Shown one piece after another: positions 52,300 through 60,608 of a stretch of 64,000 nucleotides of DNA. Source of the DNA: Yinghuangia sp035454725 (GTDB lineage: Bacteria; Actinomycetota; Actinomycetes; Streptomycetales; Streptomycetaceae); NCBI RefSeq assembly GCF_051388935.1, contig NZ_JBPKBI010000021.1, positions 38,041 through 102,040 on the forward strand. Direction: 5' to 3'. The first letter of the stretch is position 1. Each line of letters starts with the position of its first letter. A program made the position numbers and the translations under genes. The notes under the pieces are model-generated. The model had not been told where the DNA came from and searched no databases. It was given only the letters and a program-made list of their open reading frames with translations.

Positions 52300-53706
52300 T
52301 CAGTTCAGGCGCGGGTCGTCCATGGTCTTGCCGACGTCGGCGAGAGTGGTCGGCCTGCCGTAGTCGCCGCTGAGTTTCGTGGCCGGGGCGTTGCAGCGGT
52401 AAGGACCGTTCGTGGGGCCGAAGTCGGCGGGCTTCCAGCCTGCCGACGTGGCCTGCTCGACGTTGAAGCACTTGACGGTGACACCGGTGCGTACGGACAG
52501 GTCGATCGGGGCCTGGATGCCGCCGCCCGTCCAATTGGTCTCCTTGGCGGCGGTCTCGTACACGCACTTGCGGGTGAGGCCGTCTCCGCAGGCGACAGCC
52601 GACTTGGCGAACAGCAGCCACGCCGAGAAGGCCTTCAGTGCCGGGAACGTGACCTCCGCGCCCGGGGCGTACTTCGCGTACAACTCGGTGATCTGCTTCA
52701 CCGCGGGGCTGGAGTCGGCCAGTTCCAGCGGGTGGAATCCGCCCAGGTCCGTGACGTTGTTCTGGTAGTCGAGGATTCTCTTGCCGGCGACTTCGAGGAA
52801 CGCGGGGCTGTAGGCGCTGGAGTTCGCGTCGATCCAGTCGAGCTTGTAGTCCAGGGTCGTCAGGACCTGTTCGAGCTTCGCCAGGCTGTTGTAGTCGCCG
52901 TGGAAGATCAGACCCCGGACACCCTTGGTCTTGATCGACTGGGCGTACGGAGTCCAGTCCGCCACACCCGTCGGCGGATACAGCTCCGTGTATGTCGGGT
53001 TGGCCCCGACGATCCGCAGCGACTCCTCCGTGCGGCCGATGTGGCTCTTGGAGACGGGTGAGTCACCGCCGATGATGCCGACCGCGCCGGCCGACGCCGG
53101 GAACGCCTCCTTCACCAGCCAGGTGTAGAAGCCCTCGTAGGGCCAGTACCCGGCGGTCGCGGCCTGCACGGACACCTGGAGGTCGGAGCCCTGGTTCTCC
53201 ACCTGGACGGTCTGGCCGGGGAATTCCGGCAGCAGGCACTCCAGGCGGTCCCGGACCGCCATGCCGTCCATCGCCCCGCCCCCGCCGACCAGGGCGAAGT
53301 CCTCGCGGCAGGCCTCCGCCATGCGCTGGCGGACCTCAAGCATCCTGGTGTCCCGGGTGACCGCCACGAGCTTGCGGCCGTTGACGCCGCCCGCATCGTT
53401 GCACCAGGACGTGAACACCTTTGCGGCATCGATGAATTCGGGGTTCTTCGTGAAGCCCACGTCGGAGACGACCCCGACCTTGATCTCCTTGTCGGTCACG
53501 CCCTGCACGGACGGACCGGACGGCGTACCCGGCTTGCAGATCGGACCGAGGTCCCCGAAGGACGCGCTGACGGCGCCGGATTGGTTCGTTGCGGCCTGGT
53601 TGTCGTCCTCTTCGGCCGAGTCGCCGCGGCTGCTGCACGCGGTTGCCAGCAGCAGGGCAGCCGTGGCGAACACGGCCAAGGTTCTGCGTGCCCGTGGGGA
53701 TCTCAC
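52300..53706 (-). CDS. ABC-type substrate-binding lipoprotein (branched-chain amino acid family)
   Basis: A 468-residue exported lipoprotein. Its signal peptide MRSPRARRTLAVFATAALLLATAC ends in a lipobox (LATAC), so it is anchored by lipid at Cys24. The mature protein is a two-lobed type 1 periplasmic-binding fold of the branched-chain amino acid/amide family (VTDKEIKVGVVSDVGFTKNPEFIDAAKVFTSWCNDAGGVNGRKL ... GVRGLIFHGDYNSLAKLEQVLTTLDYKLDWIDANSSAYSPAFLE). GTG at 53704-53706 has GAGGAG upstream. No permease or ATPase genes are present, so it is an orphan binding protein or sensor. The ligand is unknown. Confidence 0.9.
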   Translation of the reverse strand: MRSPRARRTLAVFATAALLLATACSSRGDSAEEDDNQAATNQSGAVSASFGDLGPICKPGTPSGPSVQGVTDKEIKVGVVSDVGFTKNPEFIDAAKVFTSWCNDAGGVNGRKLVAVTRDTRMLEVRQRMAEACREDFALVGGGGAMDGMAVRDRLECLLPEFPGQTVQVENQGSDLQVSVQAATAGYWPYEGFYTWLVKEAFPASAGAVGIIGGDSPVSKSHIGRTEESLRIVGANPTYTELYPPTGVADWTPYAQSIKTKGVRGLIFHGDYNSLAKLEQVLTTLDYKLDWIDANSSAYSPAFLEVAGKRILDYQNNVTDLGGFHPLELADSSPAVKQITELYAKYAPGAEVTFPALKAFSAWLLFAKSAVACGDGLTRKCVYETAAKETNWTGGGIQAPIDLSVRTGVTVKCFNVEQATSAGWKPADFGPTNGPYRCNAPATKLSGDYGRPTTLADVGKTMDDPRLN

Positions 53707-53811
53707 TGGTTTTCTCCTCGGTGTGCACTGATCGGTGGCGGTCGTTTTGGCAGGTCTTCGTCCCGCGCCTGGGGCGGCACGGACGCAGTGGGTGCGGGTG
53801 CGCTGCCGGGC

Positions 53812-54834
53812 TCAGGACCCGGTACGGACGGACCCGGCGGTGATCAGGGGGAGTTCGTGCACGCTGACCAGTCCGGGGCGGGCGGAGACCACGGCCGGGA
53901 TGGCGTTCACGGCCGGGTGCGCCGTGGAGGAAGCGATCTCACCGGAGCTTTCGTGGTCGAGTTCGAAACGCAGACGGGCGTTGGGAACACCGCGGATCTC
54001 CATGACGTAGCCCTCGTTGATCGGCCAGTCCGGCTCCATCGCGTTGCCGAGCCGCCAGCGCAGCCCGAGTTCGATGACCGGCTTGCCGCCGACGATTCCC
54101 TGCCACACCCCGTCGAGGCCGCACACGGTGCCCTTCGGGATCCGCATGTAGCCGAGGTCCAGGTCCTTGGTGGCCACTCCGTATTGGGGTGTGTAGCGGA
54201 CCTCGTCGAGCTCGATGCGCAGAGCGTCCGCCATCATCTCGACGGCGTCCAGGAAGACAAGTTGGCGCTCCCGGGCCTTTTCCGCGAGCCCCGGGGTGTC
54301 CGGCGGCGACCCGAATCCGAGGTCCGTCCACGTCTCGGCCGACTCGTACCCGGTGCAGTCGGCCGCCTCCCAGATCGAGATGCGTTCGATCTCCCGGCAG
54401 GCCGCGGCCGCCGTCAGGCCGACCGCGCTTGCCAAGCCGGGATTGATCCCGGTGCCGTAGAGGGAGACTCCACCGCGCACCGCGGCGTCGTTCAGCCGTT
54501 GCATGTCCAGGTCACCATAGGAACGGCCGGTGATGAAGTTGGCGGTGGAGATGACGTTGATGCCCGCCTCCAGCAGACGGACCATGTCATCGACGTTCCA
54601 GATCAGCGGCATGTAGAGGACGACGTCGGGCCGAAGCCCCACGATCTCGTCGAAGTCACCGGTCGCCGTGACGCCCAGAGGCGGCAGGCCGCACAGGTCG
54701 CCCACGTCCTTTCCCGCCTTTTCGGGGGACCAGACGAAACAGCCCACGAGTTCGAGACCGGGGTGCGCCAGCACAGCACGCACGGCGCTTCCGGCGACCC
54801 GGCCCACGGTCCACTGCACAACCCGGATGGTCAT
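53812..54834 (-). CDS. DapB-like NAD(P)-dependent dehydrogenase
   Basis: A 340-residue Rossmann-fold protein starting MTIRVVQWTVGRVAGSAVRAVLAHPGLELVGCFVWSPEKAGKDVGDL. This pattern resembles the dihydrodipicolinate-reductase-like N-domain found in 2,4-diaminopentanoate and amine dehydrogenases. The catalytic region includes GTGINPGLASAVGL. ATG at 54832-54834 has CAAGGAG upstream. It precedes the substrate-binding lipoprotein by 105 bases on the same strand, suggesting one operon for uptake or sensing and oxidation of an amine or amino acid. The substrate is not assigned. Confidence 0.85.
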   Translation of the reverse strand: MTIRVVQWTVGRVAGSAVRAVLAHPGLELVGCFVWSPEKAGKDVGDLCGLPPLGVTATGDFDEIVGLRPDVVLYMPLIWNVDDMVRLLEAGINVISTANFITGRSYGDLDMQRLNDAAVRGGVSLYGTGINPGLASAVGLTAAAACREIERISIWEAADCTGYESAETWTDLGFGSPPDTPGLAEKARERQLVFLDAVEMMADALRIELDEVRYTPQYGVATKDLDLGYMRIPKGTVCGLDGVWQGIVGGKPVIELGLRWRLGNAMEPDWPINEGYVMEIRGVPNARLRFELDHESSGEIASSTAHPAVNAIPAVVSARPGLVSVHELPLITAGSVRTGS

Positions 54835-55965
54835 GTTCGTTTTTCTCCTTGTGGTTCGGTCGGAAGGGGGGCGGAATGGCAGGTTCCGGTTGTGGCGCGG
54901 CCGGACCGCCCCAGAAATCAACGGTGAAAACGCCGGCAGGGCAGCAGGCGCCGGGTTCGTGATCCGGCAGAGGGCTGTCGCCGATGAGTCGTGGCTCGTG
55001 CCGGAACGGGACACGCGGAGCGGAAGCAACCGGCCCTGGGAGCCTGCCTGTTGGACACGGGGCCATTGCCGTTGCGCCCGCCGGCCGAGAGCGCGGCCCT
55101 GCGGGCGGACGTGCTCGGCCCGGCCGGAGCGTCAGGCCCCGTACGTGCCTGGGTAGCGGTTTTTTGCTTGCGGACAGGGAAGTTCGCGCGGGGAACCTGC
55201 TCGCTCCCCGCGAGCCGACGTGTGGCGAGAGCGGGACCTTACGCCGCCGCCAGGTCGGAATTCAGGAACCGGCTTGCGCGAGCCGGTCGTTCGTGCCACA
55301 GCCGTCATGCCCCTTGGCGGCGGCCGGGACGGACCGCCATGCACGCTGGACCGATCCGCGTCACCGTTTCGATCCCCGGCCTGCCGGCGGCCCACGGGAC
55401 GACACGAAGGTTTCCCATGCCCCTGCCCTTCCTCACGGTTGAAGCGCCTTGTCGCCCGAACCGGCGTCGGCCGGGCGGTGGTTCGTCGTTCGTCGTGGTC
55501 GTGCGCCCGCCCACCGACGGCTGCACTCGGCAGGCAATGCGGTGGTACGGGCCGGAGTTCAAGGTGGTGGATTCCCGCTCCACACAACGCCGGCCACCGA
55601 AAGTGCTTTCGGCTGCCGCCGTGACCCTCCGTGCGCGGATGCTTCTGTGCGCCGGATCTGACAAGCCTGAAGTCGGCGGTACAGTCTGTTTGAACTTGCG
55701 TTTAATCGCCCTCATTCTCGGGGCACCCGGCGAACGCGTCAATACGTGAGAGTGGCGTTATCGCCTCGGTTTCCATGCCCCCGAATCACCGCGCCGACGG
55801 TCGCGTCGGGTTGCCGGACGGTCGGCCGCGGTAGCCGGGCACGGGCAGGCGGCGGGCTGCCTCCCGGCCCGACTCCGCACGAGGGATGCCGACCGCACGC
55901 ACCTTTGTGACATCCCGTGCGAGGTGAGGGAGCAAGCCTCACCCCGGAGCCGGAGGCACCTGTGG
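54835..55965. other. 1.1 kb without a supported gene
   Basis: Several open frames exist, the longest on the plus strand at 54991-55749, but they have arginine/proline-rich composition, no ribosome site and no domain. A hairpin (55187-55194 with 55205-55212) and a relatively AT-rich stretch at about 55680-55760 are the only notable marks. The region may be the right boundary of the inserted island and holds the promoter of the DapB-like gene. Confidence 0.5.
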
Positions 55966-58677
55966 TCAGCGGACGGCGGGCAGATACGGGTCGGCCGGGT
56001 GCCGCGGCGCGACACGGATGCGGGCGTCGACGACCGTGACGCCGTGCGGCGCAGCGACGGCCGGGTTGAGGTCGAGTTCGCAGACCTGCGGCAGATCGTC
56101 GGCGAGACGCGAGACACGGTGCAGCAGGTCTTCGACCGCACCGACGTCACACGGCGCCGCGCCGCGGTGGCCGTACAGCAGCTTCGACGCGCGCGATTCG
56201 GCGACGAGATCCTTGGCGTCCAGGTCGGTCAGCGGGGACAGCCGTGCGGCCTGGTCGCCGAGGATGTCGACGCGGGTGCCGCCGAGGCCGAACAGCACCA
56301 GCGGGCCCATGACTTCGTCCTGGTCGACGCCGACGATCAGTTCGACTCCGGGCGCGACCATGGCCTGGACGACCGCGCCGTGCATGCGGTGGCCCAGACG
56401 ACGCACGAGATCGGTGTACGCGGCACGCACGTCCTTGTCTTCGGCGAGTCCCAGGTACACCCCGCCGACATCGCTCTTGTGGGCGATCTCGGGCCCGTAC
56501 ACCTTGAGCGCCACGGCCCCGAGCGGGGAGAGCTTCCTGAGGGTGCGGGCGGCGGCGACGGCCTGATCAGCGCTCGTTGCGCGGCGCCACGGCGCGAGGG
56601 GCACGCCGAATGCGTCCAGGACGTCGGCGCAGTCATCGGGCGGCAGCCATCCGCCGCCGGGGTGATCGGCCAGGTACGCGTCGATCACGCCACGTGCCCG
56701 GCCCGGTTCCGTGGCGGCCAGGTGCGGGACAATCCCGCGCGGGCGAACGAGCCACATCGCGCGGTCGCGGGCGTGGGCGAGAGCGACGGCGGCGGTCCGG
56801 GGGTCGGAGAACACGGGGAACGCGCCATGCCAGGCGGGGACGAGCTCGATGGCCTGGGCCCGGTCGGGTGCGACCACGGCGACGGGGATACCGCGTACCG
56901 CCGATCCGCGGGTCAGCTCGGCCATCGGGTCGGCCAGCGCGGTCGGCGCCAGAGTCAGCAGCACCGCGCCGACGTGTCCTGTCGACGCGATCAGGTCGAT
57001 CGCCTGGCGCAGCGACTCGCCCGGGACGGTCGCGGTGGTGTCGACCGGATTGGCGCACGCCGCTCCGCTCGGCAGCAGGTCGCGCAGTTTCCCTTCGAGC
57101 TCGGCACCGAGGTAAGGGACGGTCAGTCCCGCGTCGGCGCAGGCGTCGGCCGCCAGGACCCCGAGGCCGCCCGCGTTGCCGATGACGGCCACGGCTCCGC
57201 TCTTGGGCAGCGGCTGCGCGTACATCAGCGCGGTGGCGGCGACCAGGTCGCCGAGAGAGTGGGCCGCTGTGACGCCCGCCTGCCGGAAGAGCGCGCCGCG
57301 GGCGATGGTCGGTGTGACGGCGGCGGCGGTGTGCGAGGCGGCGGCGCGGCGCCCCGGAGCCGAACGCCCCGCGTCCACGGTCAGCACCGGCATCCGGCGA
57401 CCGACGCGCCGCGCGATGCGGGAGAACTTGCGGGGGTTGCCGAAGGACTCCAGGTGCAGGACCGCGAGCTCCGTGCGCGGATCGGTCTCGAACCACTGCA
57501 ACATGTCGTTGCCGCTGATGTCGTATTTGTCGCCGAGTGAGGCGAACGTCGAGACGCCGATGCCGAGCCGGTTCAGTTGCCGCAGCAGTGCGATGCCGAC
57601 GCCGCCGGACTGCACCGCGACACCGGCCGCGCCGGGGACAGGCTGGACCCCGGTGAAGTCGGCGTGCAGAGGCGTGCGGCCGAAGGTGTCGGCGACACCG
57701 ACTCCGTTGGGGCCGACCATGCGCATGCCGTGCCTGTGGCAGCTCTCTCGCACGCTGCGGGCCTGGTCGCCGTCGAGCCCGGCGGTGACCACGATGAGCG
57801 CCGCGACCCCGGCCCGGCCGCATTCCTCGGCCAGTGCGGGCACGGCCTGTGCGGGGACCGCGACCACGACCGTGTCGGGCAGCCTGGGCAGGTCCGCGAC
57901 ATGCGCGTACGCCTTGATGCCCGCGATCTCGACGGCGCTGGGGTGCAGCACGAACAGGCTGTCGTCCCATCCGGCGGCGGCGAGATTGGCGAGGATGGCC
58001 CGCCCGACCGAGTCGGGACGGCGGCCGGCTCCCGCGACGGCGACGGTCGTGGGCCGGAACAGGGGCAGCAGGCTCGCGGTGTCGGCCTGCCGCTCCCGCA
58101 GCCCCATTGCCGCGAGGAACTCCTCCCGGCCGGGGTCGTCGACGGCCAGATTGAGGGGGATGACCGCGGTCACGACGCCCGCCTCGACCCTGCGGTGCAG
58201 CGGTAGGCCCATGTCCTGGAGGACCCGCAGCATCGGCCGGTTCTCGGAGAGCACGTCGGCTGTCCAGCGGCGCACACCCGCGGAACGGGCGAGTTCCGTC
58301 AGGTGCTCGATCAGGACAGTGCCGACGCCGCGATGGTGCCAGTCCTCCGCCACGGTGACCGCGAGCTCCGCCTCACCGGGCTCGGTGGCGTAGAACTCCG
58401 CGGCACCGACGACCAGGTCGCCGCGCCAGGCCAGCAGCGCGCCGCCTTCCTGCGCCCGCACGGAGCAGATACGGCGTGCCGCCGCGGCGACCGAGTTGCG
58501 GGACGGGCCGAAGAAGCGCAGGTGGAGGCTGTCGGCGGAAAGCCCCTCGAACAACGCGCGGACGGCGGACTCGTCCGCGGGCCGCGCCGGGGCGAGACGC
58601 ACCATGGTGCCGTCGGCCGCCAGCACGTGCCGCTCTTCGGTCCGCGATTCCGGCGGTGGGGGGTGGACGGCGTTCAT
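55966..58677 (-). CDS. GNAT acetyltransferase fused to ADP-forming acyl-CoA synthetase domains
   Basis: A 903-residue protein. The N-terminal GNAT domain (about 20-175) contains VAEDWHHRGVGTVLIEHLTELARSAGV, the acetyl-CoA loop. Next come a CoA-binding Rossmann-like domain (FRPTTVAVAGAGRRPDSVGRAI), a succinyl-CoA-synthetase-like flavodoxin domain with the phospho-His region (AAASHTAA), and a C-terminal ATP-grasp domain (VALKVYGPEIAHKSDVGGVYLGL). Such fusions are protein lysine acetyltransferases (Pat type), with the synthetase part often inactive. ATG (MNAVHPPPPES) has GAAGGA upstream. It could tune metabolism by acetylation during dormancy; a dormancy box lies about 100 bases upstream. Confidence 0.9.
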   Translation of the reverse strand: MNAVHPPPPESRTEERHVLAADGTMVRLAPARPADESAVRALFEGLSADSLHLRFFGPSRNSVAAAARRICSVRAQEGGALLAWRGDLVVGAAEFYATEPGEAELAVTVAEDWHHRGVGTVLIEHLTELARSAGVRRWTADVLSENRPMLRVLQDMGLPLHRRVEAGVVTAVIPLNLAVDDPGREEFLAAMGLRERQADTASLLPLFRPTTVAVAGAGRRPDSVGRAILANLAAAGWDDSLFVLHPSAVEIAGIKAYAHVADLPRLPDTVVVAVPAQAVPALAEECGRAGVAALIVVTAGLDGDQARSVRESCHRHGMRMVGPNGVGVADTFGRTPLHADFTGVQPVPGAAGVAVQSGGVGIALLRQLNRLGIGVSTFASLGDKYDISGNDMLQWFETDPRTELAVLHLESFGNPRKFSRIARRVGRRMPVLTVDAGRSAPGRRAAASHTAAAVTPTIARGALFRQAGVTAAHSLGDLVAATALMYAQPLPKSGAVAVIGNAGGLGVLAADACADAGLTVPYLGAELEGKLRDLLPSGAACANPVDTTATVPGESLRQAIDLIASTGHVGAVLLTLAPTALADPMAELTRGSAVRGIPVAVVAPDRAQAIELVPAWHGAFPVFSDPRTAAVALAHARDRAMWLVRPRGIVPHLAATEPGRARGVIDAYLADHPGGGWLPPDDCADVLDAFGVPLAPWRRATSADQAVAAARTLRKLSPLGAVALKVYGPEIAHKSDVGGVYLGLAEDKDVRAAYTDLVRRLGHRMHGAVVQAMVAPGVELIVGVDQDEVMGPLVLFGLGGTRVDILGDQAARLSPLTDLDAKDLVAESRASKLLYGHRGAAPCDVGAVEDLLHRVSRLADDLPQVCELDLNPAVAAPHGVTVVDARIRVAPRHPADPYLPAVR

Positions 58678-58775
58678 GAGTGAAGTCCTTCCGCGAGGCC
58701 GGCGGGGGCAGCGGCCGATCCGCCGACGCGTTCTGGGCCTGACTCCACCTTGCGCGGACCGCAGCGGTCTCGCCA

Positions 58776-58789
58776 GGGCCGAAGGTCCC
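58776..58789 (-). promoter_or_regulatory. putative DevR/DosR-type box
   Basis: GGGCCGAAGGTCCC, a 14-bp palindrome-like site 99 bases upstream of the minus-strand GNAT/synthetase gene. Reverse reading gives GGGACCTTCGGCCC, close to known DosR-type cores. Confidence 0.7.
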
Positions 58790-58795
58790 CGCCGA

Positions 58796-58873
58796 GACCG
58801 CGTGCTCGGATGGCGTGCTGGGGCCGCGCGCTTGGACCGCATGCTCGAACGGCGTGCTTGGGCCGCGTGGTCG
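58796..58873. repeat. 39-bp imperfect tandem repeat
   Basis: Two copies of a 39-base unit (58796-58834 and 58835-58873) followed by a partial third. Each unit starts GACCGC(A/G)TGCTCG and contains GGCGTGCT(G/T)GGGCCGCG. They lie between the two dormancy boxes. Confidence 0.75.
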
Positions 58874-59006
58874 GGCCGCATCCTTCGTCGGCTCCTGCGC
58901 ACGGCCGCACGACTCGGTGCGTTGGGGTGCGGCCCGCGTCTGCCGGCACGCGGAGTACGGCAGCGCGGCAACCCGTGGCCAACCGGCCTTTCTACCCGGC
59001 CAAGTC

Positions 59007-59020
59007 GGGCCGCAGGGCCC
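59007..59020 (+). promoter_or_regulatory. putative DevR/DosR-type box
   Basis: GGGCCGCAGGGCCC, a 14-bp near-palindrome 179 bases before the DoxX start and on the plus-gene side of the divergent region. Confidence 0.6.
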
Positions 59021-59198
59021 TGGGGACGCGCGCCGCCGGCGAGGCAGCCTGTTCACACGGCCGGAAGAGCCCGAAAGCTCCCCGGCCGCCGAGAGAAGCG
59101 GGCCGTCGTGTGCGGAGCACTTGGCCGGACCGCCACCCGTTCAGGAATCACGCCGTCGGGCCCCTGCGCCCGCCGGTCCCAAACAAGGGGGATCCACC

Positions 59199-59825
59199 AT
59201 GGCCACGCCGCACGCACCGCGCTTCACCGCCCGCTTCCCGCACCGCCGCACGGGCGCGTCGCCGACCGTCACCGCCCCTCGCCCCGAGTCCTCCACGCTG
59301 GCCGTGACGTCGGTGCGTGAGGCGTCCGTGGCCGGGCTGCGGATCGTGCTCGGGTTCGTGTTCCTGTGGGCGTTCCTCGACAAGACTTTCGGGCTGGGGT
59401 ACGCCACGAAGGCCGGGCGCGGGTGGATCGACGGCGGTTCGCCGACCGAGGGGTTCCTGTCCCACGTGAACGTCGGACCGATGGCGTCCACGATGCGCGG
59501 CTGGGCCGGGGAGACCTGGGCGGACTGGCTGTTCATGACGGGCCTGCTCGGTGTCGGCGTCGCGGTGGTGCTGGGCATCGGACTGCGCATCGCCGCGGTG
59601 TCCGGGACGGTGATGATGGCGCTGATGTGGATCGCCGAGTGGCCGCCGGCCAAGCACCTGGAGACCGGTGCCGCCAGCGGTTCGACGAACCCGTTCGCCG
59701 ACTACCACGTCATCTACGCCCTGGCGCTGATCGCCCTCGCCGCCGTGGCCACCGGCAGCCGTTACGGCCTGGGCGCACGCTGGGCCGACCTGCCGATCGT
59801 CCGGCGCAACCCGTGGCTGCGCTAG
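59199..59825 (+). CDS. DoxX-like membrane protein
   Basis: A 208-residue protein. A basic, proline-rich cytoplasmic tail (about 1-45) is followed by four membrane helices: VAGLRIVLGFVFLWAFLDKTFGLGY, WADWLFMTGLLGVGVAVVLGIGLRI, AAVSGTVMMALMWIAEWPP and HVIYALALIALAAVATG. The family is related to the small subunit of thiosulfate:quinone oxidoreductase; the tryptophan-rich loops match. ATG 59199 follows AAGGGG. A role in quinone-linked sulfur or redox metabolism is plausible, and interesting beside the CsoR-family unit, but unproven. It ends in a very strong hairpin. Confidence 0.88.
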   Translation: MATPHAPRFTARFPHRRTGASPTVTAPRPESSTLAVTSVREASVAGLRIVLGFVFLWAFLDKTFGLGYATKAGRGWIDGGSPTEGFLSHVNVGPMASTMRGWAGETWADWLFMTGLLGVGVAVVLGIGLRIAAVSGTVMMALMWIAEWPPAKHLETGAASGSTNPFADYHVIYALALIALAAVATGSRYGLGARWADLPIVRRNPWLR

Positions 59826-59843
59826 GAAACCTGACCGTCGAGA

Positions 59844-59892
59844 GCCAATAGGGCGGGCCACCAGACACAGTCTGGCGGCCCGCCCTATTGGC
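59844..59892 (+). terminator. very long hairpin terminator of the DoxX gene
   Basis: A 16-bp perfect outer stem starting GCCAATAGGGCGGGCC, one A/C mismatch, a 6-bp inner stem (CCAGAC with GTCTGG) and a three-base loop, 19 bases after the DoxX stop. It is symmetric and could stop transcription from both sides. Confidence 0.85.
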
Positions 59893-59938
59893 GTGCCCAC
59901 AGATGAATCTGCGTCGCGTACCAACCAAGCACGGTGAC

Positions 59939-59965
59939 GACCGGCCGACCGACCGACCGACCGAC
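59939..59965. repeat. CCGA tetranucleotide repeat
   Basis: Four exact head-to-tail CCGA units within CGACCGGCCGACCGACCGAC-like sequence, with flanking degenerate units. Slippage-prone, non-coding. Confidence 0.7.
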
Positions 59966-60267
59966 GGGCCGGGCCGGCGCTGTGTGCCCGTGCGCGGGAC
60001 GGACGCAGAGGTTCGTGAGCATCGTGACGAAGTAGCCCATACCGGACGCGCGAAGCAGTTGCGCTTGCAGACCGACTGCGCCGCGTTGCGCTCTGAGGGA
60101 CGGAGCCACCGGCGGCGGGATGGCCTCGGCGCTGCTTCCTGCCCCGATCTCGCGCTGCCCGGTCGGACGAGTCGCCGTCGGTCCGCCGACCGGTCGATCG
60201 AGGATCGCCGAAGGCGAGCGCCTGCGGGCACCAGGGAAACCGCGCCCGCCCGTCGTCGCGAACGGCT

Positions 60268-60301
60268 CTGGCGGCAGGCCGTCAAGGGGCTCTGCCGCCA
60301 G
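60268..60301. repeat. degenerate copy of the USP terminator hairpin
   Basis: CTGGCGGCAG (60268-60277) pairs with CTGCCGCCAG (60292-60301). The flanks (CCCGTCGTCGC before, ACGCG..ACTGAGCCGG after) match those of the hairpin at 60540-60591, so it is a duplicated and partly decayed copy. Confidence 0.7.
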
Positions 60302-60539
60302 GTCTATTACGCGCCACTGAGCCGGGGTCACCCTGTGCCGTGGGCACAAGGCGTTCCCGGTGCGTCTCCGGAAACCTACGCGTGGGGGGCCGACCGGCCC
60401 GGCCACGCCGTTCTTGGCTGCTTCCGCGGCCGCGCCATCAGTGGCACCGACTGCCGCAGCCACCCGCGCGTCTCGGCGAGCCCGGGGCACGGGGGGAGAG
60501 CCGACGTGCGCCCTCGGAAAGCCGGGACCTCCCGTCGCC

Positions 60540-60591
60540 GTAAATGACTCTGGCGGCAGGCCGTCGAGGGCCTGCCGCCAGAGTCATTTAC
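60540..60591 (-). terminator. 23-bp perfect hairpin, terminator of the USP gene
   Basis: A perfect 23-bp stem (60540-60562 with 60569-60591) and six-base loop begin 18 bases past the USP stop on the minus strand. No T-tract follows. A related copy lies 270 bases away. Confidence 0.88.
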
Positions 60592-60608
60592 GCGTTACTG
60601 AGCCGGTC

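Larger units (their letters stand above)
58678..59198. promoter_or_regulatory. divergent promoter region with two dormancy boxes and tandem repeats
   Basis: 521 bases between the GNAT/synthetase gene and the DoxX gene. It holds boxes at 58776 and 59007 and the 39-bp repeats between them. No gene is supported, although shadow frames cross it. Confidence 0.7.
59826..60608. other. 783 bases without a supported gene
   Basis: Between the DoxX gene and the convergent USP gene. It contains three hairpins (59844-59892, 60268-60301, 60540-60591) and a short tetranucleotide repeat. Open frames here have no domain. Confidence 0.6.

Noticed and set aside
54991..55749. 252-residue plus-strand frame in the 1.1 kb gap
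   Set aside because: No ribosome site, arginine/proline-rich, no recognisable domain; a competing frame on the other strand is equally long.
59885..60490. Minus-strand frame of 201 residues between DoxX and USP genes
   Set aside because: Crosses a hairpin and a tetranucleotide repeat; composition not protein-like.
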